Positions 33,799 through 42,516 of a stretch of DNA of 64,000 bases are shown piece by piece. The position numbers were made by a program, and so were the translations under genes. The notes under the pieces are model-generated. The model was not told where the DNA came from. It was given only the letters and a program-made list of their open reading frames with translations, and did no database searches. Position 1 is the stretch's first letter. Each line of letters begins with the position of its first letter. The stretch comes from CAYFQB01 sp964345225 (lineage in GTDB: Bacteria > Nitrospirota > Thermodesulfovibrionia > Thermodesulfovibrionales > UBA6898), in NCBI GenBank assembly GCA_964345225.1, contig CAYFQB010000003.1, forward strand, positions 25,736 through 89,735, written 5' to 3'.

Positions 33799-36711
33799 TC
33801 AAGGTGTTAGTGTTATAGTCACCTCCACGCTGTCATAATACATCTGTCCCATATTAATAGAACCGTTCATGTTCATATCAACACCGAAATAGCATGTATA
33901 CGTGCCAACGGGTAATCCAGACATATTCAATACTTCATAGGGACTAAAGTCAAAGAGTGGACCTTGATAAGTGATAGCCACACCGGGTTGCCAGCCTGAT
34001 AACAGGTCATAATGATACAAACCAAAAGGAGTATTGGCTAATAACCAACCATCTACATTTTCTCCTGCGTGGCTTCCAGAATCAAGGTTAACAGTTAATG
34101 AAAGTGTATCACTGGTTGTTATTGTAATCGGCCCGTCTGAGCCATTCGCCTTTATGTCTGGAGCAGGGTCTGTCATAGGTGTACCCACATACTCATCTGC
34201 TCCCATGTCTGTCATTGCTACTGTGTCACCATCTCCATCATATGGCCTCGTATCCCCTTCAAAGTCTGTAAGAGGTGCCCCTGTGTCCGTGCCCGTATCT
34301 ATGCACGGTGAGCCCGGCTGCAGGTGATAGTCTCCTGTTACAGGATTAACAAATACAGGATCTGCACTTATATCTGTTATATCTCCTGTGTATGTTCCGG
34401 GATATACAGGGTCGTTCACAACTGTTCCTATATCTGAATATGTTGTGCTTACTGTTGTTGTTGAGCTGTCCTTGTACAGGTATATGTCATCCCCTGACAC
34501 TATGGCTGTGCTGCCCCATATGATCTCGTTAAGTCCAGTTACAGCCGTAGCCCCTGAACTCGATGATGCCAGATACAGTCCTCCTCCATAGTTTGAGTTG
34601 TTGGCAGTGATGGTATCGTTCGTCATTATCAGGTCAACTGTACTGCCGGTGCCTGATGTATCCGCGTATATTCCCCCGCCCTTGTCTGATGTGTTATCAA
34701 CTATCATGTTGTTTGTCAGTATAAGCGCTACCATACCTGAATTTGATGCATTCACGGATAAGCCTCCACCATTAACACCTTCGTTCTGCTCTATTATGTT
34801 GTTAAGGAGTGTCAACTGTACATTCCCTGAATCCTCCGAATATATGTATACCCCGCCGCCATCTGTTGCATTGCCGGTTGATATTGTGAAGTTCTCTATC
34901 CCTGCTGTTACTGTCACTCCTGTACCTGCATAAACTGTTATTACACTTCCGTCTCCTATACCGTCACCTGTTGTGTCTCCGTCTATTACTGTAAGTGACG
35001 GGTCATTGCTCATTGTTGTGAATGTGTTGTCCCATCCGCCATGAAGTGTGAATTCCTTTGATGTGCTGATTAGTATATTCTCATTATATGTCCCCTGCTC
35101 TACCTTTATGGTATTTCCAGGACCTGAGGCATCTATAGCTCCCTGTATCGTGCTGTAGGTGCAACCGCTCGCACAGACTTCTAAGTATACTGGTACATAT
35201 GGTGTTGCACTATCTGCTGCTCCTGTCGACATATTATTAGCATTATCAACAGCACATACACGATAATAATATGTCATCCCGTTAGTTAGCCCTGTATGGG
35301 TATAAGATGTGCCAGAACCGGAATAGATTTGTGTACCGGTTGAACAGGATACCGGTATACTATCTGTGCTATATACGAGATTATAGCTATTAATACCACT
35401 TAAGGTATCTATGAATCCAGACCAGCTCAATAGTACCTGGGCATTGCCAGCAATGGCTGAAAGAGTGCCATCTGTTGGTGCGGTAGTATCAAGTACAATT
35501 GAATCATTATATGGTGTAGAGTTAGTATTGCCAGCATTATCCTTGAACCAAACATAAACTGTCTTTTCCCCATCTCCTGATAATAGTGTCCAAGGCTTTG
35601 TTGTTGTATATGTTTCCCATGATGAACAAGAAACTGTATTGCTTATGCACATCTGAGAGACACCGCTTGGATCAGAGGCTGAAATACTCAATGATACAGA
35701 GGTCGAATTAGTATAGGATGCGCCGCCATTGATAGTGATTGAGCCTGTAGGGGCAACAGTATCAGTTATGATGGTTATACTTGTTGAATCATTTTCGTAT
35801 GGTCCTGTAACAGTTTGAGTTACCGTAAAAACTCCAATGTTATTAAACGTGTATGATGGACTTCTCGCAGAACTTTCTCCCCCATCGCCAAAGTTCCACC
35901 ACCAACTTGTCCCTCCAATGGACATATCCGTAAACCATACCCACAATGGCGGGTTGCCAGATGTCGGAGATGCATGAAAGTAGGCAAGGGGTTTGGTAGT
36001 CCCGCTGTACCAAGAGCCGTTATTTGGGTTATAGCCCCTTGTATAATTCTGACTATTGGCTATCCATGTGACAGTAGCATTTGTAATCGAAAGGCTGCCG
36101 GGATAATATTCATACCAACCCCACTGTCCATCTCGCCATGATCCACGTGAGGGGTCATAAATGTTGTAAAGAACGTTGTATTTCATCTCAGTTTCATAGC
36201 TATATCTATACATCGCCCTCCAGGCTACTACGCCGTCTGCAACAGTCAGGCTTCCAGCTGAGCGAATATCTCCAGAACTGAACCAACCCCACTCTCCCTC
36301 TTTCCATCTTCCAAGGGCAGGGTCATAGACTCTGTAAAAGATGTTGTATTTCATCTCAGTTTCATAGCTGTGTCTATACATCGCCCTCCAGGCTACTATG
36401 CCGTCGGCAACAGTCAGGCTTCCAACTGAGCGAATATCTCCAGAACTGAACCAACCCCAATCGTCTTGCACCCACGACCCTAGCTTAGGGTCATAAACTG
36501 TATATACGACTCTATATTGTGAGTTTGAAGTTTCAATCCAAGCTTGCACATCCTGCAAAGGCGGCCAGAAAGCAAAGGAGGGTTTTACTGCACAAAAAAT
36601 CAGTAAAAATAAAACTGCGACAAGAGCCAATCTGTAAGAAGTAATGACGCCGCAAAAGGAATATCTCTTGCTGGTTATAGAGATCTCAGCTTTCCTTAAA
36701 AATACACTCAT
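33799..36711 (-). CDS. Large secreted multi-domain protein (PKD, Fn3, parallel beta-helix)
   Basis: A 970-residue surface or secreted protein. The signal peptide core is at ~25-45 (LALVAVLFLLIFCAV), implying a long n-region or a downstream true start. Residues ~58-230 contain three propeller-like repeats of ~58 residues (Y-D-P-x-x-G-x-W ... WGWFSSGDIRS ... VAWRAMYR). A PKD domain follows (FHASPTSGNPPLWVWFTD; WWWNFGDGG), then a bacterial Ig-like region (PTGSITINGGASYTNSTSVS), a fibronectin type III domain (~395-485) and a right-handed beta-helix (~510-760, GGGVYIYSE, GGGLSVNAS, GGGIYADTS, GGGLYLASS). The C-terminus is a further beta domain. Likely an adhesin or carbohydrate-binding surface protein. 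Substrate unknown. Confidence 0.85.
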   Translation of the reverse strand: MSVFLRKAEISITSKRYSFCGVITSYRLALVAVLFLLIFCAVKPSFAFWPPLQDVQAWIETSNSQYRVVYTVYDPKLGSWVQDDWGWFSSGDIRSVGSLTVADGIVAWRAMYRHSYETEMKYNIFYRVYDPALGRWKEGEWGWFSSGDIRSAGSLTVADGVVAWRAMYRYSYETEMKYNVLYNIYDPSRGSWRDGQWGWYEYYPGSLSITNATVTWIANSQNYTRGYNPNNGSWYSGTTKPLAYFHASPTSGNPPLWVWFTDMSIGGTSWWWNFGDGGESSARSPSYTFNNIGVFTVTQTVTGPYENDSTSITIITDTVAPTGSITINGGASYTNSTSVSLSISASDPSGVSQMCISNTVSCSSWETYTTTKPWTLLSGDGEKTVYVWFKDNAGNTNSTPYNDSIVLDTTAPTDGTLSAIAGNAQVLLSWSGFIDTLSGINSYNLVYSTDSIPVSCSTGTQIYSGSGTSYTHTGLTNGMTYYYRVCAVDNANNMSTGAADSATPYVPVYLEVCASGCTYSTIQGAIDASGPGNTIKVEQGTYNENILISTSKEFTLHGGWDNTFTTMSNDPSLTVIDGDTTGDGIGDGSVITVYAGTGVTVTAGIENFTISTGNATDGGGVYIYSEDSGNVQLTLLNNIIEQNEGVNGGGLSVNASNSGMVALILTNNMIVDNTSDKGGGIYADTSGTGSTVDLIMTNDTITANNSNYGGGLYLASSSSGATAVTGLNEIIWGSTAIVSGDDIYLYKDSSTTTVSTTYSDIGTVVNDPVYPGTYTGDITDISADPVFVNPVTGDYHLQPGSPCIDTGTDTGAPLTDFEGDTRPYDGDGDTVAMTDMGADEYVGTPMTDPAPDIKANGSDGPITITTSDTLSLTVNLDSGSHAGENVDGWLLANTPFGLYHYDLLSGWQPGVAITYQGPLFDFSPYEVLNMSGLPVGTYTCYFGVDMNMNGSINMGQMYYDSVEVTITLTP

Positions 36712-37126
36712 TGGTATGATTCAGACTTGAGAGTAAAACTTAAAGCATAAAGATGCTCTTTGAAATACTATCCGTCCCAGCCCCCTCTCGAAAAGTAAAA
36801 CGTATTAATTATTTAATATATTCAGTCAGTCAGATGTCAATCACCAATTAGTTTGACATTAAAAAAAATTAGTATTAAAACTAAAGTATTAAGATAAAAG
36901 GGACGGTTCTTAAATTATCAGTGGGTAATATCCTAACCCCGAAATTACTTGATAGATCTACCATTTGTCTAATATGTGTTAAATGTGGGTATATGCATTG
37001 GTTCAGACCAGAATTAATTATTCATAAAATGACAGATCATAGCTTATTGCGTAAGAAGTACAGTAAATAATAAAATAAGATAATAAAAAATGGGATGTGA
37101 CCCTATTTAAATAAGGAGGAAATAAA
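36712..37126. other. Intergenic region with REP-like element
   Basis: Contains one REP-like element at 36893-36918 and a GGGATGTGACCCTATTT element at ~37092. At its end an AAGGAGGA Shine-Dalgarno (37113-37120) serves the small gene at 37127. Confidence 0.6.
36893..36918. repeat. REP-like element
   Basis: Exact match to the GATAAAAGGGACGGTTCTTA consensus, followed by AATTAT. Confidence 0.9.
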
Positions 37127-37321
37127 ATTAGTATTCTTCCTGAAGGTGAACAACTGAGAAGGGCGGTAAAGTGGATATCGGATATGCGTAGCGAAGATCC
37201 TGATGCCAAACTGTCCAGTCTGATTGCTGAGGCATGCCTGAAGTTTGATTTGGCACCGAAAGATGCAGAATTACTTATGCATTTTTTTGCTGAAAGAGGC
37301 TCGGAAGATTCAGAAAGCTGA
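37127..37321 (+). CDS. Small conserved-looking protein with ATT start codon
   Basis: A 64-residue reading frame with no ATG, GTG or TTG in a usable place. The best start is ATT at 37127, seven bases after the excellent Shine-Dalgarno AAGGAGGA. The product begins ISILPEGEQLRRAVKWIS, contains SSLIAEACLKFDLAPKDAELL and ends in a short acidic tail. The amphipathic helical pattern and codon usage look genuinely coding, and I have an impression of similar short proteins in anaerobic delta-type bacteria, but cannot name the family. ATT initiation is rare (infC is a known case) and may keep expression low. Confidence 0.62.
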   Translation: MSILPEGEQLRRAVKWISDMRSEDPDAKLSSLIAEACLKFDLAPKDAELLMHFFAERGSEDSES

Positions 37322-37360
37322 ACACCTTTGATAACCCCTGTTCCTGATTCAAGATATTTA

Positions 37361-37411
37361 GGGACATTGTTTCCTAATGTGAATAACTAAATTAAGATAA
37401 AAATGTTCTTA
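37361..37411. repeat. 51-bp exact repeat, copy 1
   Basis: Starts GGGACATTGTTTCCTAATGT and ends AAATGTTCTTA. It is identical over 51 bases to 59407-59457. A further 13 bases (GCAATATCAAAAG) follow directly here, but lie after a 22-base insertion in the other copy. Confidence 0.9.
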
Positions 37412-37536
37412 GCAATATCAAAAGCTGACCCTTTGGCTTTCCCTATGAAACCAGCAAGCGAACAAAGTTATTATTAAAGTTTAAAGCTTGTCCCCATTAA
37501 ATCCTACATGCCTTTATGATATCTTTTGAAAATATC

Positions 37537-38223
37537 TTAGGCATACCGTCCGCAATTGAACCCTTCGCCAAGTCTGCACCATACGCAGCTGTCCGGTATT
37601 TCTTCAGTAATCTGGAGTTGAGATTCGCATTTGCCGCAGAGGCGTCCCTCTCCGGGGTTCATTGGTCCTTCACACGGTGTTATGCTCATAGGGCAAAGCT
37701 GGTAACAGTGACCGCAGTGCTTACAGAAATCGGGACGAACGCCAAAGGGATGATCTACACGGCGATCCTTGCCCCGTCCTACGAAGCCGATTGCCTTAGC
37801 TTGCCAGAGTTCCGTGCAGGAGCGCACACAGCGACCGCATAGGACACAGTTGCCGTTCCTAAAAGGATAACGGACCTCTTTTACCCCGCATCGAACAGCA
37901 ATATCCTGTATAGCACGGGAGTTGGGCGCCTGGGCCACGAGCAACTCCGCTATGTTGTGGCGCAGTCTTTTTATTTTATCAGAATTGGCCCTTACTACCA
38001 TTCCTTCCTGTACATTGAGAGTACAGGAGGTGGTTATTTTTGAGCGGCCATTAATTACATTCTCCACGATACACAAGCGGCATCCTCCGAAATCGGACAG
38101 GTAAGGAACATGACACAGGTGAGGAATGCAGATGCCGTACTCAATGGCAGTATCTAGCACGCTTGCGCCCTTACGCGAGCTAACTATGGTACCATCAATA
38201 GTCAAATTTATATACTTCAACAT
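37537..38223 (-). CDS. HoxU / NuoG-N-like iron-sulfur subunit
   Basis: A 228-residue electron-transfer protein of the NADH dehydrogenase/hydrogenase diaphorase type. The N-terminal [2Fe-2S] ferredoxin domain has the Cys pattern CIPHLCHVPYLSDFGGCRLC. It is followed by the His-ligated [4Fe-4S] region and a two-cluster domain (CVLCGRCVRSCTELW, then CKHCGHCYQLCP). Extra Cys at the C-terminus (LCGKCESQ, CVWCRLGEGFNC) may hold another cluster. No molybdopterin or hydrogenase domain is attached, so it corresponds to a HoxU-type or truncated NuoG subunit. Last gene of the leftward NuoE-NuoF-like trio. Confidence 0.88.
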   Translation of the reverse strand: MLKYINLTIDGTIVSSRKGASVLDTAIEYGICIPHLCHVPYLSDFGGCRLCIVENVINGRSKITTSCTLNVQEGMVVRANSDKIKRLRHNIAELLVAQAPNSRAIQDIAVRCGVKEVRYPFRNGNCVLCGRCVRSCTELWQAKAIGFVGRGKDRRVDHPFGVRPDFCKHCGHCYQLCPMSITPCEGPMNPGEGRLCGKCESQLQITEEIPDSCVWCRLGEGFNCGRYA

Positions 38224-38234
38224 ATTTCACCTCA

Positions 38235-40091
38235 TTAATTAACAAAAATTGCGTTGTATTTGCATTCACTTCTGCAAATCCCACATTTCTGGCACAACTG
38301 CGCATCAATCATATGCGCCGTCTTTTTCATGCCTGTGACGGCCTTATGCACGCATGCACGCTTGCATATGCCGCAGCCATTGCATTTTTCAGGGTCAATC
38401 GAATACGAGATAAGCGCCTTGCATACACCAGCCGGACATTTATTATGATTGATGTGCTCTTCATATTCATCCCGGAAATAACGCAATGTGGAAAGCACGG
38501 GGTTTGGTGCTGTCTTGCCCAGTCCACAAAGTGATGTTTGTCTGACGGTATCGGCAAGTTCCATTAAGGTGTCAATCTGAAGGGGGACTCCACGGCCTTC
38601 GGTAATATCAGTGATTATCTCGAGCATACGGTCAATTCCCAGGCGACACGGTACGCACTTACCGCAAGATTCGTCCTGTAAAAAGGTCAGAAAATATTTT
38701 GCAACATCAACCATGCAGGACTCTTCATCCATCACCACCATCCCTCCGGAACCAACCATAGAGCCCGCCTTATTAAGCACATCGAAATCCACCGGCAGAT
38801 CGAATTTGTCTAAAGGCAGGCATCCGCCTGAAGGGCCACCGGTTTGAACGGACTTGATCGCTTTGCCGTTCACTGCGCCACCACCGATATCGAACACTAT
38901 TTTGTTCAAAGGCGTACCCATGGCCACTTCCACAAGCCCGGTGTTTTTTATACGACCGGTAAGCGCGATAATTTTCGTTCCTTTGCTGCCTTTCGTTCCT
39001 TTTGATGCAAACCATTTTGAACCATTCAGAATAATAGATGGTACATTAGCCCATGTTTCGACATTGTTCAGAGTCGTTGGCTTGTGCCAAACTCCATCTG
39101 TTACGGTGTGAACATCCTTTGGACGTGGTTCGCCGACTTTACCTTCGATCGAGGCCATCAGAGCGGTAGATTCGCCGCAAATGAAAGCTCCCCCGCCTCT
39201 TACTATAGATACATCGAACGAGAAAGAAGATCCCAGTATGTATTCGCCGAGAAGCCCCATCTGCCTGGCCTGATCAACAGCGGTGAGTGCATGCTTTACC
39301 GCAAGAGGGTATTCATTGCGGACATAGATGTAGCCATGTGCGGCACCGATTGCCCATGCACCGATTGCCATGCCCTCCAGAATCAAATGCGGATTACCCT
39401 CCAACAAGCAACGATCCATGTATGCTCCGGGGTCGCCTTCATCGGCATTACAGATAACATATTTCTCACTGCCCGGCGCTTTCTTGCATTCATTCCATTT
39501 ACGGCCGGTCGGGAAACCACCGCCGCCTCTTCCTCTTAAACCGGATTCAGCTATCTCTTTGATTATTTTTTTCGGTGACATCTTATTGACTATAACCTTG
39601 GCAAGTGCCGAATATCCACCTGTTGCGATATAATCTTCTATCGAGCAGGGATTAATTAATCGGCTCCGAGACAGCAACTGGCGGTCCTGAGCCTTATAAA
39701 AAGGAATTTCCGATTCTGTCTGGATTTTCTTGCCCGAAACAGGGTCGGTGTAAAGTAACCTTTCTAAAACCACGCCATTCCTAACGGTTTCGGGTACGAT
39801 ATCTTTTATATCATCAGGTGATACTCTGCAGTATAAGATATTGCTTGGCTCAAAAATTACAATTGGGCCCTGCTCGCAGAAACCGTGGCAGCCTGTTACT
39901 CGCACACGTACTTTATTCTTCAATCGCCGCTTGGACAATTCTTTATTTAAAACGTCAAGGACTAAGCGGGAACGCGAAGCCTGGCACCCGGTACCACCGC
40001 ATAGTATTATTGTGTTCTTTATTTTTTGTTGCTCTTTGATAATCTTTTTACGCGCGGTTTCCAGACTGCCGACTGAATCAAGCCTGATCAT
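38235..40091 (-). CDS. NuoF/HoxF/HndC-like NADH-binding flavoprotein
   Basis: A 618-residue NAD(H)-oxidising subunit with FMN and several Fe-S clusters. It has an N-terminal thioredoxin-like [2Fe-2S] domain (CGGTGCQASRS, then VTGCHGFC), the FMN/NADH fold (GRGGGGFPTGRKW; CNADEGDPGAYMDR), an SLBB region, the [4Fe-4S] motif ESCGKCVPCRLG and a C-terminal two-cluster ferredoxin (CNGCGICKRAC, CQKCGICRSEC). This domain set is that of HndC/HydB-like subunits of bifurcating hydrogenases or NAD-linked formate dehydrogenases. The ATG at 40091 follows an aaggagcg RBS and overlaps the end of the NuoE-like gene by 14 bases. No catalytic partner is in the window. Confidence 0.92.
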   Translation of the reverse strand: MIRLDSVGSLETARKKIIKEQQKIKNTIILCGGTGCQASRSRLVLDVLNKELSKRRLKNKVRVRVTGCHGFCEQGPIVIFEPSNILYCRVSPDDIKDIVPETVRNGVVLERLLYTDPVSGKKIQTESEIPFYKAQDRQLLSRSRLINPCSIEDYIATGGYSALAKVIVNKMSPKKIIKEIAESGLRGRGGGGFPTGRKWNECKKAPGSEKYVICNADEGDPGAYMDRCLLEGNPHLILEGMAIGAWAIGAAHGYIYVRNEYPLAVKHALTAVDQARQMGLLGEYILGSSFSFDVSIVRGGGAFICGESTALMASIEGKVGEPRPKDVHTVTDGVWHKPTTLNNVETWANVPSIILNGSKWFASKGTKGSKGTKIIALTGRIKNTGLVEVAMGTPLNKIVFDIGGGAVNGKAIKSVQTGGPSGGCLPLDKFDLPVDFDVLNKAGSMVGSGGMVVMDEESCMVDVAKYFLTFLQDESCGKCVPCRLGIDRMLEIITDITEGRGVPLQIDTLMELADTVRQTSLCGLGKTAPNPVLSTLRYFRDEYEEHINHNKCPAGVCKALISYSIDPEKCNGCGICKRACVHKAVTGMKKTAHMIDAQLCQKCGICRSECKYNAIFVN

Positions 40092-40566
40092 TTTCGCGCT
40101 CCTTTTTTTCCCTACGAATAATCGACTCAATCAGCCTGCGCAGTTTTCCGGAATTCATGTGGTGATGATATGAGCCGTTTTCAGTCACTATAGGCCCTAG
40201 AGCACACGCACCAAGACAATTTACTTGATCATAGGAAAAACTGCCATCATTTGTAACTTCGTCAGGTTTTACACCCAGTTGATTGGCAGCCTGATCCATT
40301 AGGAGCTTGGCGCCCCGTACGTGACATGCTGTACCCATGCACATCGTAAGCACGTTCTTGCCGCGAGGGCTCAATTTAAAAGCCCTGTAGAAAGAAGCAA
40401 CACGATAAACATCGATAAGTTGCAATCCCAAACCTTTCGATATGGTCTTCATGGCTTCTTCGGAAATATATCCATAGTTTTTCTGCACGTCATGAAGTAC
40501 TTCTATAAGCTGATGTGGCTGACTGCGTCGTTTTTCCAGAATTGAGTCTAAAGATACAGATGGCAT
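40078..40566 (-). CDS. NuoE/HoxE-like [2Fe-2S] subunit
   Basis: A 162-residue thioredoxin-like [2Fe-2S] protein, first gene of the diaphorase module. It has the N-terminal helical domain (LIEVLHDVQKNYGYISEEAM, then VYRVASFYRAF) and the cluster ligands in CMGTACHVRGA and VNCLGACALGP. The family delivers electrons between the flavoprotein and other clusters. The Shine-Dalgarno aaaggagg lies upstream. A divergent regulator starts 184 bp away, suggesting that the trio is regulated by it. Confidence 0.94.
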   Translation of the reverse strand: MPSVSLDSILEKRRSQPHQLIEVLHDVQKNYGYISEEAMKTISKGLGLQLIDVYRVASFYRAFKLSPRGKNVLTMCMGTACHVRGAKLLMDQAANQLGVKPDEVTNDGSFSYDQVNCLGACALGPIVTENGSYHHHMNSGKLRRLIESIIRREKKERENDQA

Positions 40567-40594
40567 CTAAAACCTCCTTTAAAATTGGTCAAAA

Positions 40595-40623
40595 TTGACA
40601 ATGATTACTTTATTGAGTAAAAT
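40595..40623 (+). promoter_or_regulatory. Predicted sigma-70 promoter for the LuxR-type regulator
   Basis: TTGACA (40595-40600) and TAAAAT (40618-40623) with 17-bp spacing, upstream of the gene at 40750. The -35 box overlaps a GTCAA/TTGAC dyad (40588-40599). Confidence 0.6.
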
Positions 40624-40655
40624 GCAAGATGTAAATACGTAAATATAGCCCACAT

Positions 40656-40678
40656 ATTGCCTATATAATATAGGCAAT
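40656..40678. promoter_or_regulatory. Perfect palindrome, candidate operator
   Basis: Arms ATTGCCTATA (40656-40665) and TATAGGCAAT (40669-40678) with a 3-base spacer, in the divergent region between the diaphorase operon and the LuxR-type gene. Size and symmetry fit a dimeric HTH regulator binding site. Confidence 0.6.
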
Positions 40679-40749
40679 TAAATACATAGATATTACATAG
40701 ATATTACACACTTAATGCTCAGTAAAATGTATATTAAAGGGAGACAATC

Positions 40750-41727
40750 ATGAAGAAGAAAAAATCTCATTCATCAATGGAAAACATATATAATTTTCAA
40801 TTCCCAAATAAAGAATTGGCTCTTTTGTGGCGTATTCCATTTACAGAAGAAACCGAACCATCCAAGGTCGAAAGAGCTCTTCGGGAGCGTATCAAGGAGT
40901 TGAACTGTCTTTACGGGGTGTCAAAGCTGGCTGAACGTCATCCCGATTCAGTTGAACACCTGCTTAAGGACCTGGTTAATTTTTTGCCTTTTTCGTGGCA
41001 GTTTCCTGAGATAACGTGCGCGCAAATTACATTCAAAGGAAAGATCTTCAAAAGCAAGGGATTTAAAGTTACCAATTGGCGTATGTCGTCACAAATTTTT
41101 TTATATAACGAGGCTGTTGGGGAGGTGGAAATATTTTATACCAAGGAATGTCCACCAGAAGACGAAGGACCTTTTCTGAAAGAGGAACGCGCACTACTCA
41201 ATGCGTTATCCAAACAAATAGGCAATGTTGCAGCAAGGATATCCGCGGAAAAAGAATTGCTTGAAATAAACAGGCAGCTTACCGTTGAGAGAAAGGCTCT
41301 CCAGGAAACCAATACGGCGATTCGAACAGTTCTGTCAAGGATAGAGGAAGAAAAGCAGGAGATATACAGTAACATCAACGCCAACGTCGAGAAAGTCCTG
41401 ATGCCCATCCTGCACGCACTGGCAATGGAACTGCCTCAACACCAAAAGAAATATATAGAGATGCTGAGGTCCAGCCTGGAAGATATCATGTCTCCGTTTA
41501 TCAGGAACTTTTCTCATTCTTACCATTCGCTGACACCTGCTGAAATAAGTATCTGTAATATGATTCGAAATGGAATGCACACCAAGGAGATAGCTCAAAT
41601 TCGAGGTGTAACGAATGTTACTATTAATCGTCACCGGGAAAATATCCGGCGAAAGCTAAAGATTACGAACGCCAAAGTTAATCTCGCTACTTACTTGCAA
41701 ATGAACATGTGGGAAGGGAAAGATTGA
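40750..41727 (+). CDS. LuxR-type transcriptional regulator with GAF-like sensor domain
   Basis: A 325-residue DNA-binding regulator. The N-terminal ~50-190 region looks like a GAF/PAS-type sensor (ALRERIKELNCLYGVSKLAE, then strands to KEERALLNALSKQIGNVAA). A coiled coil follows (~175-215). The C-terminal LuxR-type HTH is at ~260-320 (LTPAEISICNMIRNGMHTKEIAQIRGVTNVTINRHRENIRRKL). It has no receiver domain, so it probably senses a ligand directly. A gggaga RBS precedes the ATG. Divergent from the NuoEFG-like trio across a 183-bp region with palindromes, so it likely regulates that trio and perhaps itself. Confidence 0.85.
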   Translation: MKKKKSHSSMENIYNFQFPNKELALLWRIPFTEETEPSKVERALRERIKELNCLYGVSKLAERHPDSVEHLLKDLVNFLPFSWQFPEITCAQITFKGKIFKSKGFKVTNWRMSSQIFLYNEAVGEVEIFYTKECPPEDEGPFLKEERALLNALSKQIGNVAARISAEKELLEINRQLTVERKALQETNTAIRTVLSRIEEEKQEIYSNINANVEKVLMPILHALAMELPQHQKKYIEMLRSSLEDIMSPFIRNFSHSYHSLTPAEISICNMIRNGMHTKEIAQIRGVTNVTINRHRENIRRKLKITNAKVNLATYLQMNMWEGKD

Positions 41728-41758
41728 TTTATCAGTGAAGAAAAATTTATCAAAAATA

Positions 41759-41788
41759 GATAAAAGGGACGGTTCTTAAAATCTTTTT
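41759..41788. repeat. REP-like element
   Basis: GATAAAAGGGACGGTTCTTA followed by AAATCTTTTT. The same extended 3' part occurs in the 45467 copy. Confidence 0.9.
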
Positions 41789-41792
41789 AAAT

Positions 41793-41841
41793 AGTAAATA
41801 GTAAATAGTAAGGAGTAAGGAGTAAGCAGTAGGCAGTAAAG
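41793..41841. repeat. Tandem array of seven AGTAAGG-type heptamers
   Basis: Seven consecutive 7-base units (AGTAAAT twice, AGTAAGG twice, AGTAAGC, AGTAGGC, AGTAAAG). It begins five bases after the REP-like element. Confidence 0.88.
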
Positions 41842-42057
41842 AAAGGCGAAGACAAAGTTTATATATAAAACAATTGATTTTAAAGGGAAATTTGCGATGA
41901 AGGGCTGGATTTATGAATTAAAAATATTAAAAGTTTTAATAAATTGTTAAAAAAGTTAATAGATGAAGCATATTAAAAAGTGAGGGGTAAGGGGTAAAAA
42001 ACAGGTAAAGGGCCATTATAAATTTAGGGATTACGAATTCAGGGATTTAGAGTTAAG

Positions 42058-42092
42058 AGTAGGAAGTAGGGAGTAAGCAGTAGGCAGTAACC
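42058..42092. repeat. Tandem array of five AGTAGGC-type heptamers
   Basis: Units AGTAGGA, AGTAGGG, AGTAAGC, AGTAGGC and AGTAACC in direct succession. Confidence 0.85.
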
Positions 42093-42516
42093 CTTCGACA
42101 GGGACTTCGAGTGAGCCTCAGTCGAACTCCTCAGGACTAATAGCGCATGGTGCTCATACAAAGCTAAGGGTGCACACTTCATCTGCAAGTTTTTATTTAT
42201 CGGAAACTGAATCGTTATGGACTGCGTGTAGAAATATGGATTTTGATGCTTTAGATATGCAGCGTTGAAAAATGGATCGGGCTTAACGACTACACCTGCT
42301 ACTGTTTAGGTTCGCCGAATCGAAAGAAGTGAGGTATACCTACCGATTGTAAGTGTTAATCTTTGAAAAAAACTTTCTGAATGTAGTTTTAAGTAGCTAA
42401 AATTGTCTGAATTTAGCGGATTACAACGGTAATAAATAATTTTTATTTCCATGTTTATTCTATTTCTGATGTAAAATAGATAGCGTAAAAATTTCTTTCT
42501 ATTTTAAGGATTTAAT

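Larger units (their letters stand above)
41728..42516. other. Repeat-rich intergenic region, no gene
   Basis: About 790 bases. It holds one REP-like element (41759-41788), heptamer arrays (41793-41841 and 42058-42092) and a CCCTTCGACAGGGACTTCGA / CTCAGTCGAACTCCTCAGGAC element at ~42090-42140. AT-rich DNA continues up to the kinase gene. Short open frames have no convincing features. Confidence 0.65.

Noticed and set aside
37018..37209. 63-codon minus-strand frame
   Set aside because: Antisense to the ATT-initiated small gene, without an RBS.
42301..42360. tRNA-like GGTTCGCCGAATC stretch
   Set aside because: No acceptor or anticodon arm can be folded around it. No tRNA, rRNA or CRISPR array was recognised in the window.
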